Below are positions 45,755-59,074 of a stretch of 64,000 nucleotides of DNA, in pieces. Numbering within the stretch: position 1 is the stretch's first letter; each line of letters begins with the position of its first letter. Under the pieces are notes generated by a model, which saw only the letters and a program-made list of their open reading frames with translations, had not been told where the DNA came from and did no database searches. A program made the position numbers and the translations under genes. This DNA comes from Calycina herbarum. Its lineage: Eukaryota > Ascomycota > Leotiomycetes > Helotiales > Pezizellaceae. The DNA lies in assembly GCA_001414485.1 (NCBI GenBank), contig LLEY01000008.1, forward strand, positions 496,001 to 560,000, written 5' to 3'.

Positions 45755-47605
45755 ATGTCCGTCTTTCTCAATAGCTCCCCCTCGACGGCCGGCTCTCTCG
45801 TCTCGAAGGTAGCAGCACATCGACAAGTGCTTTCATTTTTATATCCAGGCGACTGCTTTCGAAATCCGCGACCTTCAAGACGCGAACGGCGCCCTCGAGT
45901 TGTCCGCGAAATGGTATCGACGACTACCACTCCAAATTTCGAATCATGGTTTATCAACTCTCTAGCCAGCGCTGGCCATTGCAACAAACACAACCTGAAA
46001 TCCCTGAATCCTACCTCTTTTTTCTCGTCTCGGCGACCAGACCTATCAGCCAAGAGACGCCATACGCACAATGTTACGTCCCGGCGACAGCATGCCACAC
46101 AAGATCCGAAGCCCAAAGAATACGTATATGAAGAACGCGAGCCCAATCGAACCAAAGAAGAGCTTATGGAATTGGTGGACCAGTATAGTGGGTCGTCTTT
46201 CACAGACCAATTGCCCATACTCGAGCTTCCGAGTCTGTATCAACCCAGCGACGGGCCGAATCTCACCGTTTCTGACAAAGAGGAAGACGAATGGCCACCT
46301 CCGCATTATGCCTGGCCTGCAGATCCAGAAACAAGAAGGAAGCTCGACCGTTTGGAGGATCTTCTCGCTGAAAAGTATCTTCCAGATCCAGAGTTGGTAT
46401 ATCAAATTTACAGAGAGCTACCGAAACCCAGAGCCCCGTACCTCGAATCCGATACTAGACACAAATTTCTACGTTGTTTGTATACAGTGGAGAAAAAGGG
46501 GGAACAATCAATGCTGAGATATCTGTCTGTTGTTGACGATATGAAGAATACGGCCATACCTTTGTCAACAAGGGAGTGGAACAGTGCCATTTCATTCGCA
46601 GCACGGTATGTTGGTTGGTCTACCGAGGTCGAGGTCGAGGCTGCGCTACACATGTGGAGAGAAATGGAGCATACCGCTAGACTCAAGGGCGATGCTACCA
46701 CTTTCAACATTCTTTTTGATGTAGCTTGTAAAGCTGGGAAATTCGTTCTGGCTGAGATGATTTACAAAGAAATGTTGACTCGTGGCTTACAATTTGATCG
46801 ATTTCATCACGTCAGTCTAATCCATTACCATGGGCTTAGGAGGAATGGCGACGGTGCAAGAGCAGCATACAAGGATCTCGTTGACTCGGGGGAAATCGTC
46901 GATACCATTGTCTTGAACGCTATGATTTCCGCTCTCATTCAATCCTGTGAAGCGAACGCTGCCCAAAACATATACGAGCGGATGAAGAAGATGGTTGGCG
47001 AGCAACCCGAACCGAAACTAGCTCCTCGCCATTATCTCAAACAACGATCCATCACTAGGAGCTTAAAACGTATAGCCCTAGTCACGAAAACGGACCTTGC
47101 GGAGAGAGAAAACCATCAAAGGAATTCTATCATTGCTCCGAATATTGACACATACCGTATCCTTGTAAGATATTATGCCGTGCAAGCTGGCGAGCTCGAC
47201 AAAGCTGCGCGCCTTCTCGAAGAAATGAAACGGTTTAATATTCCCATCGATGGCTCCCTTTTTCTCAGTCTTCTGAAAGGCTTTGCAAGACACGGAGGCA
47301 TCCGCTACACGGATTGGACGTCTGACCGTCTTGAAAGTGTGTGGAAATCGTATATTATGGCTGTTGAGAATGAACACTTGGATTTGTACATTTCAAAGTG
47401 GATGGTCGTATATGCCCTCAGAGCCTTTTCAAAATGCTCTGGGAAGAAGAGAGCATTGCAGGTTTGGGACCAGGTCAAAATGAAATGGAATCCGAATGAG
47501 ATGGAGATGGGACATGTGATGGAAGAACTTACTCTGATAGTGAGGCAACCGGATGAGGAGTCTAAAGAGGATTCTAGGGATAGAGAGTGGTTACTTGGTG
47601 TGTAG
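45755..47605 (+). CDS. Pentatricopeptide repeat (PPR) protein, probably mitochondrial
   Basis: A single exon of 616 codons. The N terminus is rich in Arg and Ser with few acidic residues (RPSRRERRPRVVREM near 40-55), fitting a mitochondrial presequence. PPR-type helical hairpins include DATTFNILFDVACKAGKFVL with AEMIYKEMLTRGL (about 313-348), DTIVLNAMISALIQSCEANA with AQNIYERM (about 382-410), and NIDTYRILVRYYAVQAGELD with KAARLLEEMKRFNIPID (about 463-500). PPR proteins bind organelle RNA and act in its processing, stability or translation. The shared promoter with a mitoribosomal protein gene supports a role in mitochondrial gene expression; the RNA target is unknown. Confidence 0.85.
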   Translation: MSVFLNSSPSTAGSLVSKVAAHRQVLSFLYPGDCFRNPRPSRRERRPRVVREMVSTTTTPNFESWFINSLASAGHCNKHNLKSLNPTSFFSSRRPDLSAKRRHTHNVTSRRQHATQDPKPKEYVYEEREPNRTKEELMELVDQYSGSSFTDQLPILELPSLYQPSDGPNLTVSDKEEDEWPPPHYAWPADPETRRKLDRLEDLLAEKYLPDPELVYQIYRELPKPRAPYLESDTRHKFLRCLYTVEKKGEQSMLRYLSVVDDMKNTAIPLSTREWNSAISFAARYVGWSTEVEVEAALHMWREMEHTARLKGDATTFNILFDVACKAGKFVLAEMIYKEMLTRGLQFDRFHHVSLIHYHGLRRNGDGARAAYKDLVDSGEIVDTIVLNAMISALIQSCEANAAQNIYERMKKMVGEQPEPKLAPRHYLKQRSITRSLKRIALVTKTDLAERENHQRNSIIAPNIDTYRILVRYYAVQAGELDKAARLLEEMKRFNIPIDGSLFLSLLKGFARHGGIRYTDWTSDRLESVWKSYIMAVENEHLDLYISKWMVVYALRAFSKCSGKKRALQVWDQVKMKWNPNEMEMGHVMEELTLIVRQPDEESKEDSRDREWLLGV

Positions 47606-50600
47606 GATTTTTGAGCTGTACATCTAGGATTAAAAAATCTGGGAACTAGAATTTCTTTTTGGGCGGGGATTGTAACTATACATAGATATATCTTGTACAT
47701 GTAAGATTACCATTTTGTATGTGTTTTCTTTCTTTCTTTGTTCAGCTGTCGCTCTTCCTTTTCTTCTTCCTCTTCTTGCAGGGGTGGTGGGAGGCTGAGT
47801 ACCGTCTCTCCAACGTCTGTCTCTGAATTCTGCACATCACTCGATCCGTTCTAGTCCCTTTCTGTTTTCTTCGAATCGTTTTTGACTCACATCCCATTCC
47901 CGAGTTCGAGCTTATGCGGAGTCGTTGGGTGTCTCCACACTCTCTCTTGAATCTTCAGGAAATGTGTGGAGACACTCGAGATCCAAGGTACGACTCATAC
48001 TTTCCTACCTGCATAAGCACGGAATTTGAGGGATTTTTCGTTCTCTTGAGTTTGTGGAGTTTGGAGGTGGGGAAGGAAAGATGGAGATACAAAGTGGGGG
48101 ATGACCAAGTCTAGATCTTGAGTCTTTTTCCTTGTGACCCCACTTATTGGTGTCGTGCTTTTTGAGGTGGTGGTTGCTGGGGGTTCCTTGTTTTGTTTTT
48201 CTTGACTTCCTTGCTATGGTTTCCGGATTGGGTTTTTAGGGTGTTGCGATTTTGAAGACGGGATTGTGGGATCTTGGTTTTGGATCTTTTGGTATCTTTT
48301 TTCTTGGTTGCTTCGGGGGAGAGGGTTGAGAGAGCCGGATTTGCGAATTATGGGGTTGAAGTGGTTGCATTGTATTCCTCTGTTCCTTGTACTTCCAAGT
48401 TAGAGATGGGGAGAAGTATCGGATGTATCGGATGTACCTACTCTTCTAAGAATTTTCTACGGGATGGTCTTGGACAATCAAGTGTATCATTTGAGAAGGC
48501 TTTGGAGAATCAAGAACTGGATGTCTTGAGACTTTGATCCCTTCTTGGATAGTATTTATGATTGTCCAGCCAAGGTTGCTCTGCTTCTACGTTTGCTTCA
48601 AGCCAACTTAAAAACAGCGGAGCCTCTCTCACCTTACCGAGTGCGTAAGAAGAGGGTTGTAAAAATAGCTACTTCTAGTTGAGCTGGTGAAATTGTTCCC
48701 TTGATGTTTGATAATGACCTTCGAAAATGACCCCTCCCAGCTCAAGTTGATATTGTGATATAACCAGGTCAGATCTTCCTAAGAGAGGCTCAGCAATGAT
48801 TGAAGCTCAACATGAGGATGACGCGATAGACGTAGTCCGCAATTTTTGGACATGCCTGAAACCCCGCGATCTACACCAGATTCATGAGATACACGTCTTT
48901 CCTTCCTTTTAGAAGAGAATTACAACTTTATGTTTTGAGACTCTGAAATGCATTGAGCGCGGCTTCTCTTTTCGACAGTGAGGGATAATTCGACTTTAAT
49001 TATCCTTTCGACGGTGAATCACAGTAGCGGGTGCAAGCCAACTTGGGATTCTCAACTGTCTTTGAGCAATGGGGAGGTACTGAGAGGGTGTTTTTTTATT
49101 ACAGATGTGGCAAAATTCAGGACCCGCCAGAAGTTATAATTACCATACGTTCTCTGGCCAATGTTGCTCAACCTTCTCTGGAGTCAGTCTGGTATGATAG
49201 AGGAACCGAAGATTGGCTTGCTAAGAGTGAGAAGTTGTGCTTCATGCTCAGACGGATAGGCGAGTCTTTAATATTCCTCTCTAGTGGTCTTCCGCTGTTG
49301 TTGGCCGCTGTTCTTCTCTACATATGGGTCATCACAGTATATGCTCTCCTGAATCGGAGGACTTGGTACTGCAAGACCGTTTCCACCGTCAATCTATAAT
49401 AATACATGCAAGTTTAGGAGATTGACATAACTAGGTTCTCGCTTCTTCAAGGTTTTTGTTTTCGAATAGTGACAGAAAGAAACAGCTGATGTTAGGCTTG
49501 GCTTGAAGCCGACTTGCTCTCATCGATATACTTTTCATCACCTCGCCACTCCCGTTTTTTCGCCTTGCATACACTTTGCTTGCGAACCACTTTTCCCAAC
49601 CCCACACTTTACAGATTAAGCAACCACACCACCCACCTTGCTGCAATGCAACATCACAAATTCAAAAGAAGGGAAAGCTGGTTGCACGAATTAATATCGA
49701 TATCCAGCCACATCCGTGGACCATCCACACCCACACCCAAAACGAGTTCACATGCATATCAGAACTCAATCGCTACCTCAATTTATGACTTCGCCATCCA
49801 TGGGTAGCACACACTTACACCCACAGGGAAATTCTTCCAGCATCAACTCACCTACATAGTATTGATTCCTGGACGAAAGCCGGCACCACCCGCCGTCAAT
49901 GTGACCTGAATAAAGCAATTCAATATGTAAAATTCGGCAGGCAGGCAGCAAGCCACTCGCTTCTTGGTCATGCCCTCAAAACTCTCAATCAATCGAAGAG
50001 TTCATCCAAGCAACCATCCATTTTCAACACCTACCATCCAAATTCATCCAAATTCATCCAAATCAGTAGCTGAAATCCTCAAAAGAGAAAAACACGTGTC
50101 ACACCTCCATCAAACACACTACTCCAATATCTCACTCCGAATGCCGAATAAATGTGCATCCCTCTCAGTCCCTCCACACCCCTTCAAGAACCCCTCAACA
50201 GAAGTACGCGTATAAGCGAGCGAAACCTCACCCCATAATCCAAAAGAGAATCGGCAATGAAGCCCCCCTTTCCCTCGCTTCCATCTCCCCCAATATAAAT
50301 AGAAACCCTCAATCAACTCCCAATCTCAATCCGATAACCGGGACATTTAGGCCCCCAAAATCCCACCCTCCATCGACCTATCCCATCTCTCCCCTTCCAT
50401 CCTTACAAGTACCTTGCATCATCTATCATCCCACCCCCCACTTCTCGATACAACCCCGCAGAACTGCACAAGAGAAACTCAATTTTCAACGACTGCGCCT
50501 GGAAACCTACTCCACACATTCCATCCATTCAAGGCCATCAATATCTTGAACTTCCAGATCCCTACTAGAGTAGCATACAGACAAAGAACCCACATAACCT

Positions 50601-51977
50601 ACAGAAATCTAGCCCCTCAAGAAATGCTGCAATCAAAACCGGCAACCTAATTATAAACCTATAACTAACCATCGCAACCATCCACCCCAACGAACTCAAT
50701 TAAGATTGTTCAACGTCACAATTCAACACTAAAAAAAATATCCACAAGTGAATATCGCAATCGAGATATCCCTCCTGAAAATCCCCCGCTTTTGCCAAGG
50801 AGGATGTAATATCAGAAAAAGGCAACGAATAAGCGAAGGAAACCTTGACTCTAGCTCTCGCAACGTCACCAAAAAAGTCAAAATATGTCGGCAGATTTCC
50901 TGTACTCGTAATCTTGAACACTGCGTGAGAAATCCCACGCATCAAGAGGATGGGAAAATGAAAGAAGAAAATCCTACACAACAGAGGGAAACAATATAGA
51001 AACTTCAACGTGATAACAAACGAGCAACCGGAATGGTAAGGTCCAAGGAATAAGATGGCATACCTCATACAAGTAACAAGATCAAGGAAACACAAAGAGC
51101 AGGAAAGAGACATGAGGTTATTGGTTTTTATTCTTATTTATCCCCTTTCCACCATCCCCCATTCACCTGTCTGTCCTCCCCACACGTCCCCTCCCCAAAA
51201 GACTGCGCTCTCCCAAACAAATTCCCATCATGAGAGTTGAAGGTAATAGCCGCCATAAAATCGCCCGTTCCATTTCCATTTCCCCTTCCATACTATATTC
51301 ACACATCCTCTCCCGAACGTTCAATGTCCGTGTAGCCTGTCGCTAACGAAAAGTGTCCTGTAATCCTTTTAATTTTTCCGAGAACCAATAAACAAGAGCC
51401 CACAAAATAGACACAATTGCTTGTATGGTCCTTTGTATAATATCGCGCCCAAAAATAATCAAAAAAAGGAAATGAAAAAGCAAGAAAGCAATTCCTATTC
51501 TAAAAGGGTATTCCCCAAAGCCAAAATCTATTTGATGACCCCGAGAGAACAAATTCCCCATTCCCATCTCCCTGACATAAAAAGTAAATGACCTGAAAAG
51601 AAAAACCAAAATACATAATAAGGTTGGTAGAACATAAACAAATAAACAATAAAAGTTAAGTAATTAAGGTAACAAGAAGGTATTGACGTCAAAAGATATG
51701 ACAAAAAAGGTGTCGAAGGACAGTAGCATTGCTAAGGAGCGTGAGGGTATCTGGCTGGCGTAACAAAAACAAGCAAGCGAGATTTCGGCCGTTATGAATA
51801 AATTCGTCATCGATACTTTAGTAAAGAGGTGGTTGGTCGAGGTACAGTGAAATAAGGCTGTACATAAGCTTCGAACTTTGGTTCGATATTAGGTAATTCG
51901 GCGTTCATGCCGTGGGGATATGTAAGCCCGCAAAGGTTTGGGGAGGTTGGAGGTCTAGTTCTGCACGAGTCGTGTGC
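47606..51977. other. Long gene-poor interval
   Basis: Over 4 kb without a supported gene. A 122-codon plus-strand frame at 49031-49399 ends in a strongly hydrophobic segment (SGLPLLLAAVLLYIWVITVY) and might be a small membrane protein, but it is unrecognised. A ten-base unit, AATTCATCCA, repeats in tandem near 50038-50065. C-rich stretches are common around 50150-50450. A regulatory or long non-coding RNA role is possible but not shown. Confidence 0.4.
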
Positions 51978-53696
51978 TCAGGGCTTTCCGAGTCCAGAAG
52001 GGAATTTGTCGGCGAAGAATTTGAAAATCTTAGTTTTCTTGCTTGGGCTACGCTGTAGTTGTGCAGCCACCTGGACCATTGGCCCAACAATATCTTCATC
52101 GCCCATGAGGGGGAATTTGCCTTCGCTTCGAGGGTCATTAAGCGATGGAATGCGTGTCATGATATTGTTGTTCGAGTCGTCTCCTAGTGTGTTGTGCTTC
52201 AAGGTTGCAAATGCGTCGCTACCACTTTCAACTGTGTTGGTGATGGTGATCTCATTGTGCTTTCTCCAAGTGGCATCCACTGATGCCCACTTCTCCTCTG
52301 TCAGCTTGTAGGCTTTCGAAGTTACACCATAATGTTCTCCTGTTCTAACGAGATGCTTGGTGAAGTTGCACCGTGCAAGGTCCCAGTTGGCGCGTAGTTG
52401 GCGACACGCTTCCAAGTCGAAGCTCTCCGGGATATATGGCTCTGGGAGGATGCAAAAATTTGCGTGGCCGAGCTTGTTTGCCCATTCATCGTTGGGGTCG
52501 GCGATAAGAATAGGAGGAATTTCGGAGGATGGAATGAGATGTCCAGGTCGGTTTGCATTTGGGTGGAATGAGGAGATAGACGGCTTCGTACTAAGAGGTG
52601 GCGAGGGGATACCAGCCAGCTGGGGGGTGGTAACAGAATCAATGGGTGTGACATGTCCACTGAAAGGATCATGTGGTTCGCGATCGGCTACGGAGGGAGA
52701 CTGCAATGGAGACTGCATGGGTATATCCCGCTGGCCAAAAATATCTGTCATAAGAGGTGGGAGTAATGGTGTTGTGGCAAAGTCGGCCTCGCGCGCTGCG
52801 ATGTCGCTATTTGCTTTTTCAATATCAATTGGAAGCGCTGGGCAAGGCTCATCGCGACAATCGAATACACTCGCCGTGGGAGTGGGCGGCATCTGGGGCT
52901 CGAATGGTTGGTCCAGCGCTTGTCGAGTTGAGTTCGAGACGGAGGACGACCGACTTGACGCGGCGCGTGAAGCGGCTTTCTCGTTCTGGGAATCCGAGAC
53001 AATGGAACCGGTCGAATTAGTTCCCTTTCTAGATCGCCACTTGCGAGAGAACGACGGAAATCGATTTCCCAGTCGACCAGCCAGCCCAGTAAGAGGCGAT
53101 TCATTCACTCTTCGTTTCTTTGAACGAGAACTCAGCGAATACTCCCCATCGCTTAGAAATCCATCGGCAAGATCATAATCAAAGGTCTGCTGTATAGAAA
53201 GCTGTTCTGAACTTTGAGCCATTGTCGGATCGCGGTGGAGACATTGTTGGCTATCACCTATTGTGTTACATGTATTAGCTATGATCCCGCTTACAATGAA
53301 CCCCGCTCATAGCCACTTACACAAGCAATCGTAGAGGTCGTCATCAGCCTCATCGTCAAACATATCAAAATCCTCATCTCGCTCTTGTGGCTCTTCCTGG
53401 ACGTCTGGCAATGATCGCTTGCTCGATTTGGACCCTACGAATGTTGGCGACGACGGGCTGTCGGTGAGCGCAGCGTGAAATGTTGATTCGATTGAGGATG
53501 TAGAGCTGGAATATCTCATGTGCCCCTGCCGAGAGAATGTTGGGGTAACTGGCGACGGTACCTCAGACGATGTTGTTGAAGTCTGGGAGTAAAAGGAGGA
53601 GGATGAGAGATCCATTTCGGTATCGAGTATGCTTTCCCTTTGCCTTCTCTCCTCCACCAATTGTGGCAGTAATAGCGGCTTGAGCTTTGGAGACAT
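51978..53696 (-). CDS. Conserved fungal protein of unknown function
   Basis: Exons 53696-53321 and 53257-51978 join across a 63-base intron (GTAAGT...AATAG, GCTAAT branch) to give 551 codons. The first 320 residues are mostly disordered and Ser/Pro-rich with acidic patches (DEDFDMFDDEADDD). The C-terminal region looks folded and helical: WANKLGHANFCILPEPYIPE, then CRQLRANWDLARCNFTKHLV and YKLTEEKWASVDATWRKHNE. I recall this type of C-terminal block from uncharacterised Pezizomycotina proteins but cannot assign a function. The start is the first ATG; an upstream in-frame TTG is not needed. Confidence 0.75.
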
Positions 53697-56600
53697 TTTG
53701 GCGTTCTCCAAATGTGAATTTCGTGTGGGTGTGTTTTCTGGCTGCGCTGTTTATCACCGATTATTGCAAGCAGACGGGCGACATGTTCTTGTATGCTTCT
53801 TTTTTTCGTCGAGTGAACTTTGGATGGAGGAATTGGTTGCCCACACAGTCATACGGAGTCGTACGTGGTCGGAGACAGCTGGAGTTAGGTCGTGATTCGA
53901 AGAGAGGTAGGTAGGTACACGTAGGAGAAAAAGAGTGTTGGGCCTGGTGCAATATTTTCTGCGAAGGTCTTCTTAGTTTCTTCGGCCACGCAGCCAGTCA
54001 TAAACAAGCCCGTTCGCGCTGCTGGCAGAGTTCGCACACACTTCCGGAGCTCCCAATCAAGGCCCAAGACAGAGGGGCTAGGGAGCTAGGGAGCTGGTCT
54101 GGTAGTGGAGACTGGTCACAGGCTGGCATCAGTCCATTGGGTGCTGCCCCAGTCAAAAACTGTAAGTTCACTGGCAGAGAGGGGAGAGTCCGGGTCCGCA
54201 GCCTGTCTGCTGCGTGGAAGCTCCAATCTAGTGTGGATACCTTGACTAGAAGTCCCAGTGCAACGGGGAGCTGGTCCCACTGACGTTGTGAGCTGTGAGC
54301 GACGGGCTGGCAAGGAGGGTGAGAAGTCTGGGCAATAAGTTACGACAGGGCAGCTTGCCTGGCAGGGCAGGGTGAAAAGAACAGAAGGTCCCTGCCGAAC
54401 AACTAGGGCCAATGAGTTGGAATCAGTGAGCCAGTCAAAAGGTTCCCACGGAGTGTGGGAGAAGGTCCAGCGGAGAAGGAGGGATATGAACGGGGGAGGA
54501 TGTCACTGAGCGGGAGAACATCAGGGAATGGGTGGAAAAGAAAAGGCGCCGGCTGTTTAAACCCCAAGCGAGCTTTTCGGGTGTGGAAACACACTTCTCC
54601 ACCTGCGAAAAAGGCAACTCACGCCATCCAGTCCCTAAAATCCCGAAAACATCACTCGAACCACTGAGAAACTGGCCTGCGGAAGCGTGAGCAGGAAGGG
54701 AGAGTCCCTGAACTGTTTGCTGATTCTGGTGAGCTGATTGCATGCTGAAATACCCCGGGCCTGTAAACCCGTGATCTTTCTCTGCCTGAGAGTTACGACA
54801 AGGGAGGTCGTGATGCTCTTTGGGAATAGTGTGCCAAGTGCTCCTTTACATTCAACCTCGGCCAGCGTGCCACGGCATTCGAGAGAGCTGCAGAAGGGAT
54901 GCAAAGTGCTCAGACTTTGGCTGTCGTCCCCCCCTGAACTCCCTCCTTGCTCTACACTCCCGGCAGCGTTCCAGCGTCTTCCACACATCCACACATCCCA
55001 CCACTCGAACGAAGCCTCCGCTTGTCTGTGGAATTGTCCCAGTTGGGACATCTTCTCCAGTGGTGCCAGCACAAGTGCCCAGGTGGTATTCGTTGTCAGC
55101 TTCCCGTGACTACCTTCGTTCGTCTGGCAATCCACCAAAGGTCACTCACTCACTGGCTATTCCGGTGCAGATGCACAAACAGAATTTCAGACGAGATGTC
55201 ACGAGTCACTGATGTCTGCTCTGATGTGATGGCTGCTGGACAGTTGTAGGGTGAGCAATGGGCATCGATTCTTGCGTGGTGAGACATCCCTCACAGCCTT
55301 TCCCTCTCTCCCAGGCCGGGTACCTGCGCGAAAGGCGTGCAAAAGCCATGATCGCGAGCGGGAGTGGGAGATGTTGAACAGGGGATGAGAAGCCATGGGC
55401 TCTCCCAGGGGAGCAATTCGAAAATCCCGACCGCTTGCCTCTCCTCAGATTCCGACCTCCGAAACGAGCTAGACTTGATGTTCGGGCCCCAGAGTGGCCC
55501 GTCACTTCTCAGAATCTCACAATCTCATCTTGCCTTCCTGACTCCCGCAGCAATCAACGTCAATGAGCGCCGTCGAAGCGTCATCCATACTTTTTTCCCT
55601 TGCCCTTGAACCCTGGTTCGTCCAGAATTTTCCCAGCACTATTTCCAGCACACCCCTCCCCCCACGGGTCGTTACGCGGAAGCCTGCAAGTTTCCATCGA
55701 CATGATGAATCGCCACCCTGATTGGCCTGCGTAAAAGCAAATGTAGGGGGGGCTCTGTCAGGGCCAGGAACAAAACAAAAAATCCCAGCACGAGGGGCCA
55801 TCAAGCCTTGCCAACAACACACCTCGCGCCTTCCAGCCGATGGTACCAATCATTTTGCAGCCGACACTCTCCGTATTCCGTAAGACTTCCCTTAGCATGT
55901 GAGGTCCAATTGAGGTGGTTTACATGTGGCGGGTGAAAGTCTGCGTGCTGTGTGGTCATTCCATGTGGTCAATACGGCTTCTCTCCGGACGGCAGTGTCA
56001 CTCAACGGTGGACAGCTTTGTTAAACTTGGGCCACGAGGAGAAATGCAACCAGTGTTTCTAGGCAAGACCTGAGCGAATTCGGCCGAGATATTCTATCGT
56101 TTGCTCAAGCAATCGAGACCCCACTAACTACCCCATAAGTTCAGACCATCAAATTAGGCCAAACACTAGCCCAAGATCAGTAAAAGATCAAATGCCAGCC
56201 TCTTCTTTTAGGTTTTGGCCGTTCGGGCCATGCATGGCGTGGTCTTTTCGAAGAAAGTCTATTTCTCCACAAAAGAAGTCTGCGAGTCGTGACACACCCG
56301 CCTCTTATTGCCCGGGCCTTGAACTTTCAAGACCCACCGCAAAGGGATCATCAAAACAAGTTGCTCGAGAGTAAACATCAAAACGCACCATTGACAGAAT
56401 CACTTGATTCAAGTGTCTTGTAGAAGCAAAGTCACTAAACTAAAATAGCAAGTCTATAAAAATGAGGAGTGGGAGGTCAACAATGTCATTTTGCCATGGA
56501 AAAATGGAACCACAGAATGAGTGCATTTCTATTTTAACATCATGTAAAAGTCAGCAGCAGCCCTAGCAACAACCTTGGAATGGTTGCTGCAGCTAAAATT

Positions 56601-57122
56601 CTCGAAATGTCGGCCACAAAACCACACGGTGACGTGATTTATAAATTCTTACCCATGGGTGATGATAATTGTAGAACGGGATTGACGAAGCCGTGATGCA
56701 AAGATTTTTTTTACCACCCAATAGCGGAGAGCTTCGGCGTTTGGCAATGCACCTCATTTCTCTCCGTTCATAACATCCACTGCTTTCGCCGAAAGTCGAG
56801 AACTATAGTATAAGCGTAACCCTAAGATGTGAGTTGATTGCGACAGGTTGCATTTCGAGTCACCCAACAGAAAAAATGACATTAGGCTTAATCTGAGTCG
56901 TGACAGTGAATTTTGATAACGGTCGATATCCGGGAAAGCCAATTGACCCCTCATCGAGTCGATTGACAAAAATGACTTTTACATCACCATAAGATACGAA
57001 AGAGGGGTATAATTGGCCACGCAATCTTTGGTGTAAGAGGTCGAATTGGGGTTGATGATGCGGCTGTAAGCTGGTGCACGACATATAGACTGCTGCTCTC
57101 CGCACCCACTTTGGCGAATTCC
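53697..57122. other. Long upstream region without a gene
   Basis: About 3.4 kb between two minus-strand genes. Many overlapping open frames of 60-170 codons occur on both strands in the GC-richer part (54100-55700), none with motifs or plausible introns. A GAGCTAGG-type duplication is near 54080-54092. It must contain the promoter of the gene ending at 51978 and the PNKP 3' flank; a long regulatory region or non-coding RNA cannot be excluded. Confidence 0.4.
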
Positions 57123-59074
57123 TCAAGTCCAATGTCGTAGCCACACTTCTTTCTCCGCATCAGTACCCTCGAACTGAATTCGAGTAACCAAATTAGTACA
57201 AAGGAATGTAAAATGATGCTGTAGACATGAGTAATAAGCGTACCTGGAAAGCAACCTCAGTGATATCTTGAAATCCCTCACTCAATTCAGGAGCATGATA
57301 CCTTGACTTGAAACCTTTGAATGCCATACCAGAGAGAATGGGTCGATTTTCAGGGTTCATCTAAGCACGACTGATGAGCTACATACTCACATGCCAACGT
57401 CCATATGTGACAAGGCTCTGCATACAGCAACTCTTCGTTGGGATCGAATGCATTGCGTTGCTGAAGGGGGGTCACTCACGCTTTTGTTAAACGCTCGAAC
57501 TGCAGCATTGTGCTCAGAGAGAATAGTAGTGGCAGTGAAATGTACACAGCGGATCGGCACGGAATGCTTCTGTGCAAGCTGGACCCATTTCCTGCGAACA
57601 TCAACGTCGGCATTAGTATTATCTATGGCAAGATTAGCATGCATACGCCTTCCGCTAAATGTATAATATCGGTACTAACCAACTGCCACGGATTTGCCTT
57701 CTTTCAATAACTCTTCTGCAACCTTCAAACACTTCTCCCGCTATTTGAGTATCAGAATAATGATCACGCTCTGTAACATGTAATACATACTGTTTTTAGA
57801 ATGTCTTGATTAATTCTCTCATATCCGATTGGTTCCAGGCGCCGCCAATAGTACGTCGATTTGCCGGCACCAGGGCTTCCACAAAACATGACAATGTCTT
57901 GTTTATTTTTCTTCAGAAAAGGCGCAGAAACTAGAGAAAGATAAGTTATCGTTCCCGTGAAGCAGTAGAACGTTACACGTTGTGACGAACCTTCAGCCGC
58001 AGAACGGCGCACGAATTCCGAGGGCTCAAAGGCGAGAGTAAAAGGTCTAGGTGTTTCGTCGAGAAAGAACTCTTCCGGAGTTTGAAACTTGAGACCAATG
58101 TTCCCTGCAAAATTGCTATCCTGTGTAAATATTGTAATCACTCAAACGAAGGTAATGGGCCATACCGATCAGAACAACTGAAGTCTTTTAGTTTCCCCGC
58201 TTCCGCATGACGCCCAGCAGCATCACCAACGAAAACGGAGTGCTCCAGATCAAGGTCATCAGGATGGATATCGTAATCGACCAACAATTCTTTCCACATT
58301 CCTGTGCATGGCTTACGATATATATCCTTCTCGGTAGCTGCATAGAGAGTGACTGGCAGGTCCAGCTGATTCAAGACAGCCGAAACCTTGGCCTTGAAGA
58401 TGGATACTTTGGATTGATTTGATTTGGAGATTTTCGGGTCTGGTTTCAAAGATACTCCTCCCTGGTTACTGACAATCACGACCCGGTACCTAAGACATTC
58501 TTAGTTATTTGATCCTATCTATGGGATGCGGAATGCAACGTACCCTTCCTCATTATAGAGCTTTCGAAGTCTTCCAGGTACTGATGGATCCCACCATTTC
58601 CAGTCATCGCTGTTGGAAGCAAATGTTTTGCCCGAGGAGGTTTTGATGAGAGTCGAATCCTACAAGACAAATCCATGTCAGCGTTACCGGGACACCATCG
58701 ATCGAGAGCGGAGATTACGAACGAAGTCGAATGCGGCAACTTTCTTGTTCTTGTTATCGTGAGCACTGAGTCCAGAACTTGAGTTCCCTGGTATATATTT
58801 CGCCACAAGCAGGGTATTAGGTGAGGATTCGTCCGCGGAACGTTCTTGCCAGTTGATCTTCACCGGGGGCTTCTGGGATGCGGGGGTGAAGAATGAGGAA
58901 ACGGCAGTCTCTGTCGACGACTTGTTAGCTGAGTTCGACAAGTACTACAGTGATGAAGGAAGGACGGTACATACTCGTCGTCGAGGATTGAACCTTGCGA
59001 CGTGAGGGGGGAGGGGAGACAGGCGCGTCGAGTGTGCTGTGCTTGCGTTTCGCTGGTGCCGAGGAACCCGCCAT
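57123..59074 (-). CDS. pnk1: Bifunctional polynucleotide phosphatase/kinase (PNKP)
   Basis: Ten exons: 59074-58975, 58910-58723, 58659-58544, 58489-58166, 58115-57991, 57930-57791, 57740-57680, 57622-57480, 57360-57244 and 57173-57123. All nine introns splice in frame, giving 454 codons. The HAD-type 3'-phosphatase comes first: the nucleophile motif DFDST at about 95-99 (formed across an exon junction), VVIVSNQGGV, and VFVGDAAGR. A P-loop kinase follows with Walker A GSPGAGKST at about 302-309 and VAVDNTNADVDVRRKW. The C terminus is the usual MNPENRPILSGMAF and EGFQDITEV. The enzyme restores 5'-phosphate and 3'-hydroxyl ends at DNA breaks for ligation in the nucleus. Residues 1-50 are basic and disordered; the human FHA domain is absent, as in S. 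pombe Pnk1. Intron 5 (57931-57990) is 60 bases long and free of stops, so its retention would keep the frame. Confidence 0.95.
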
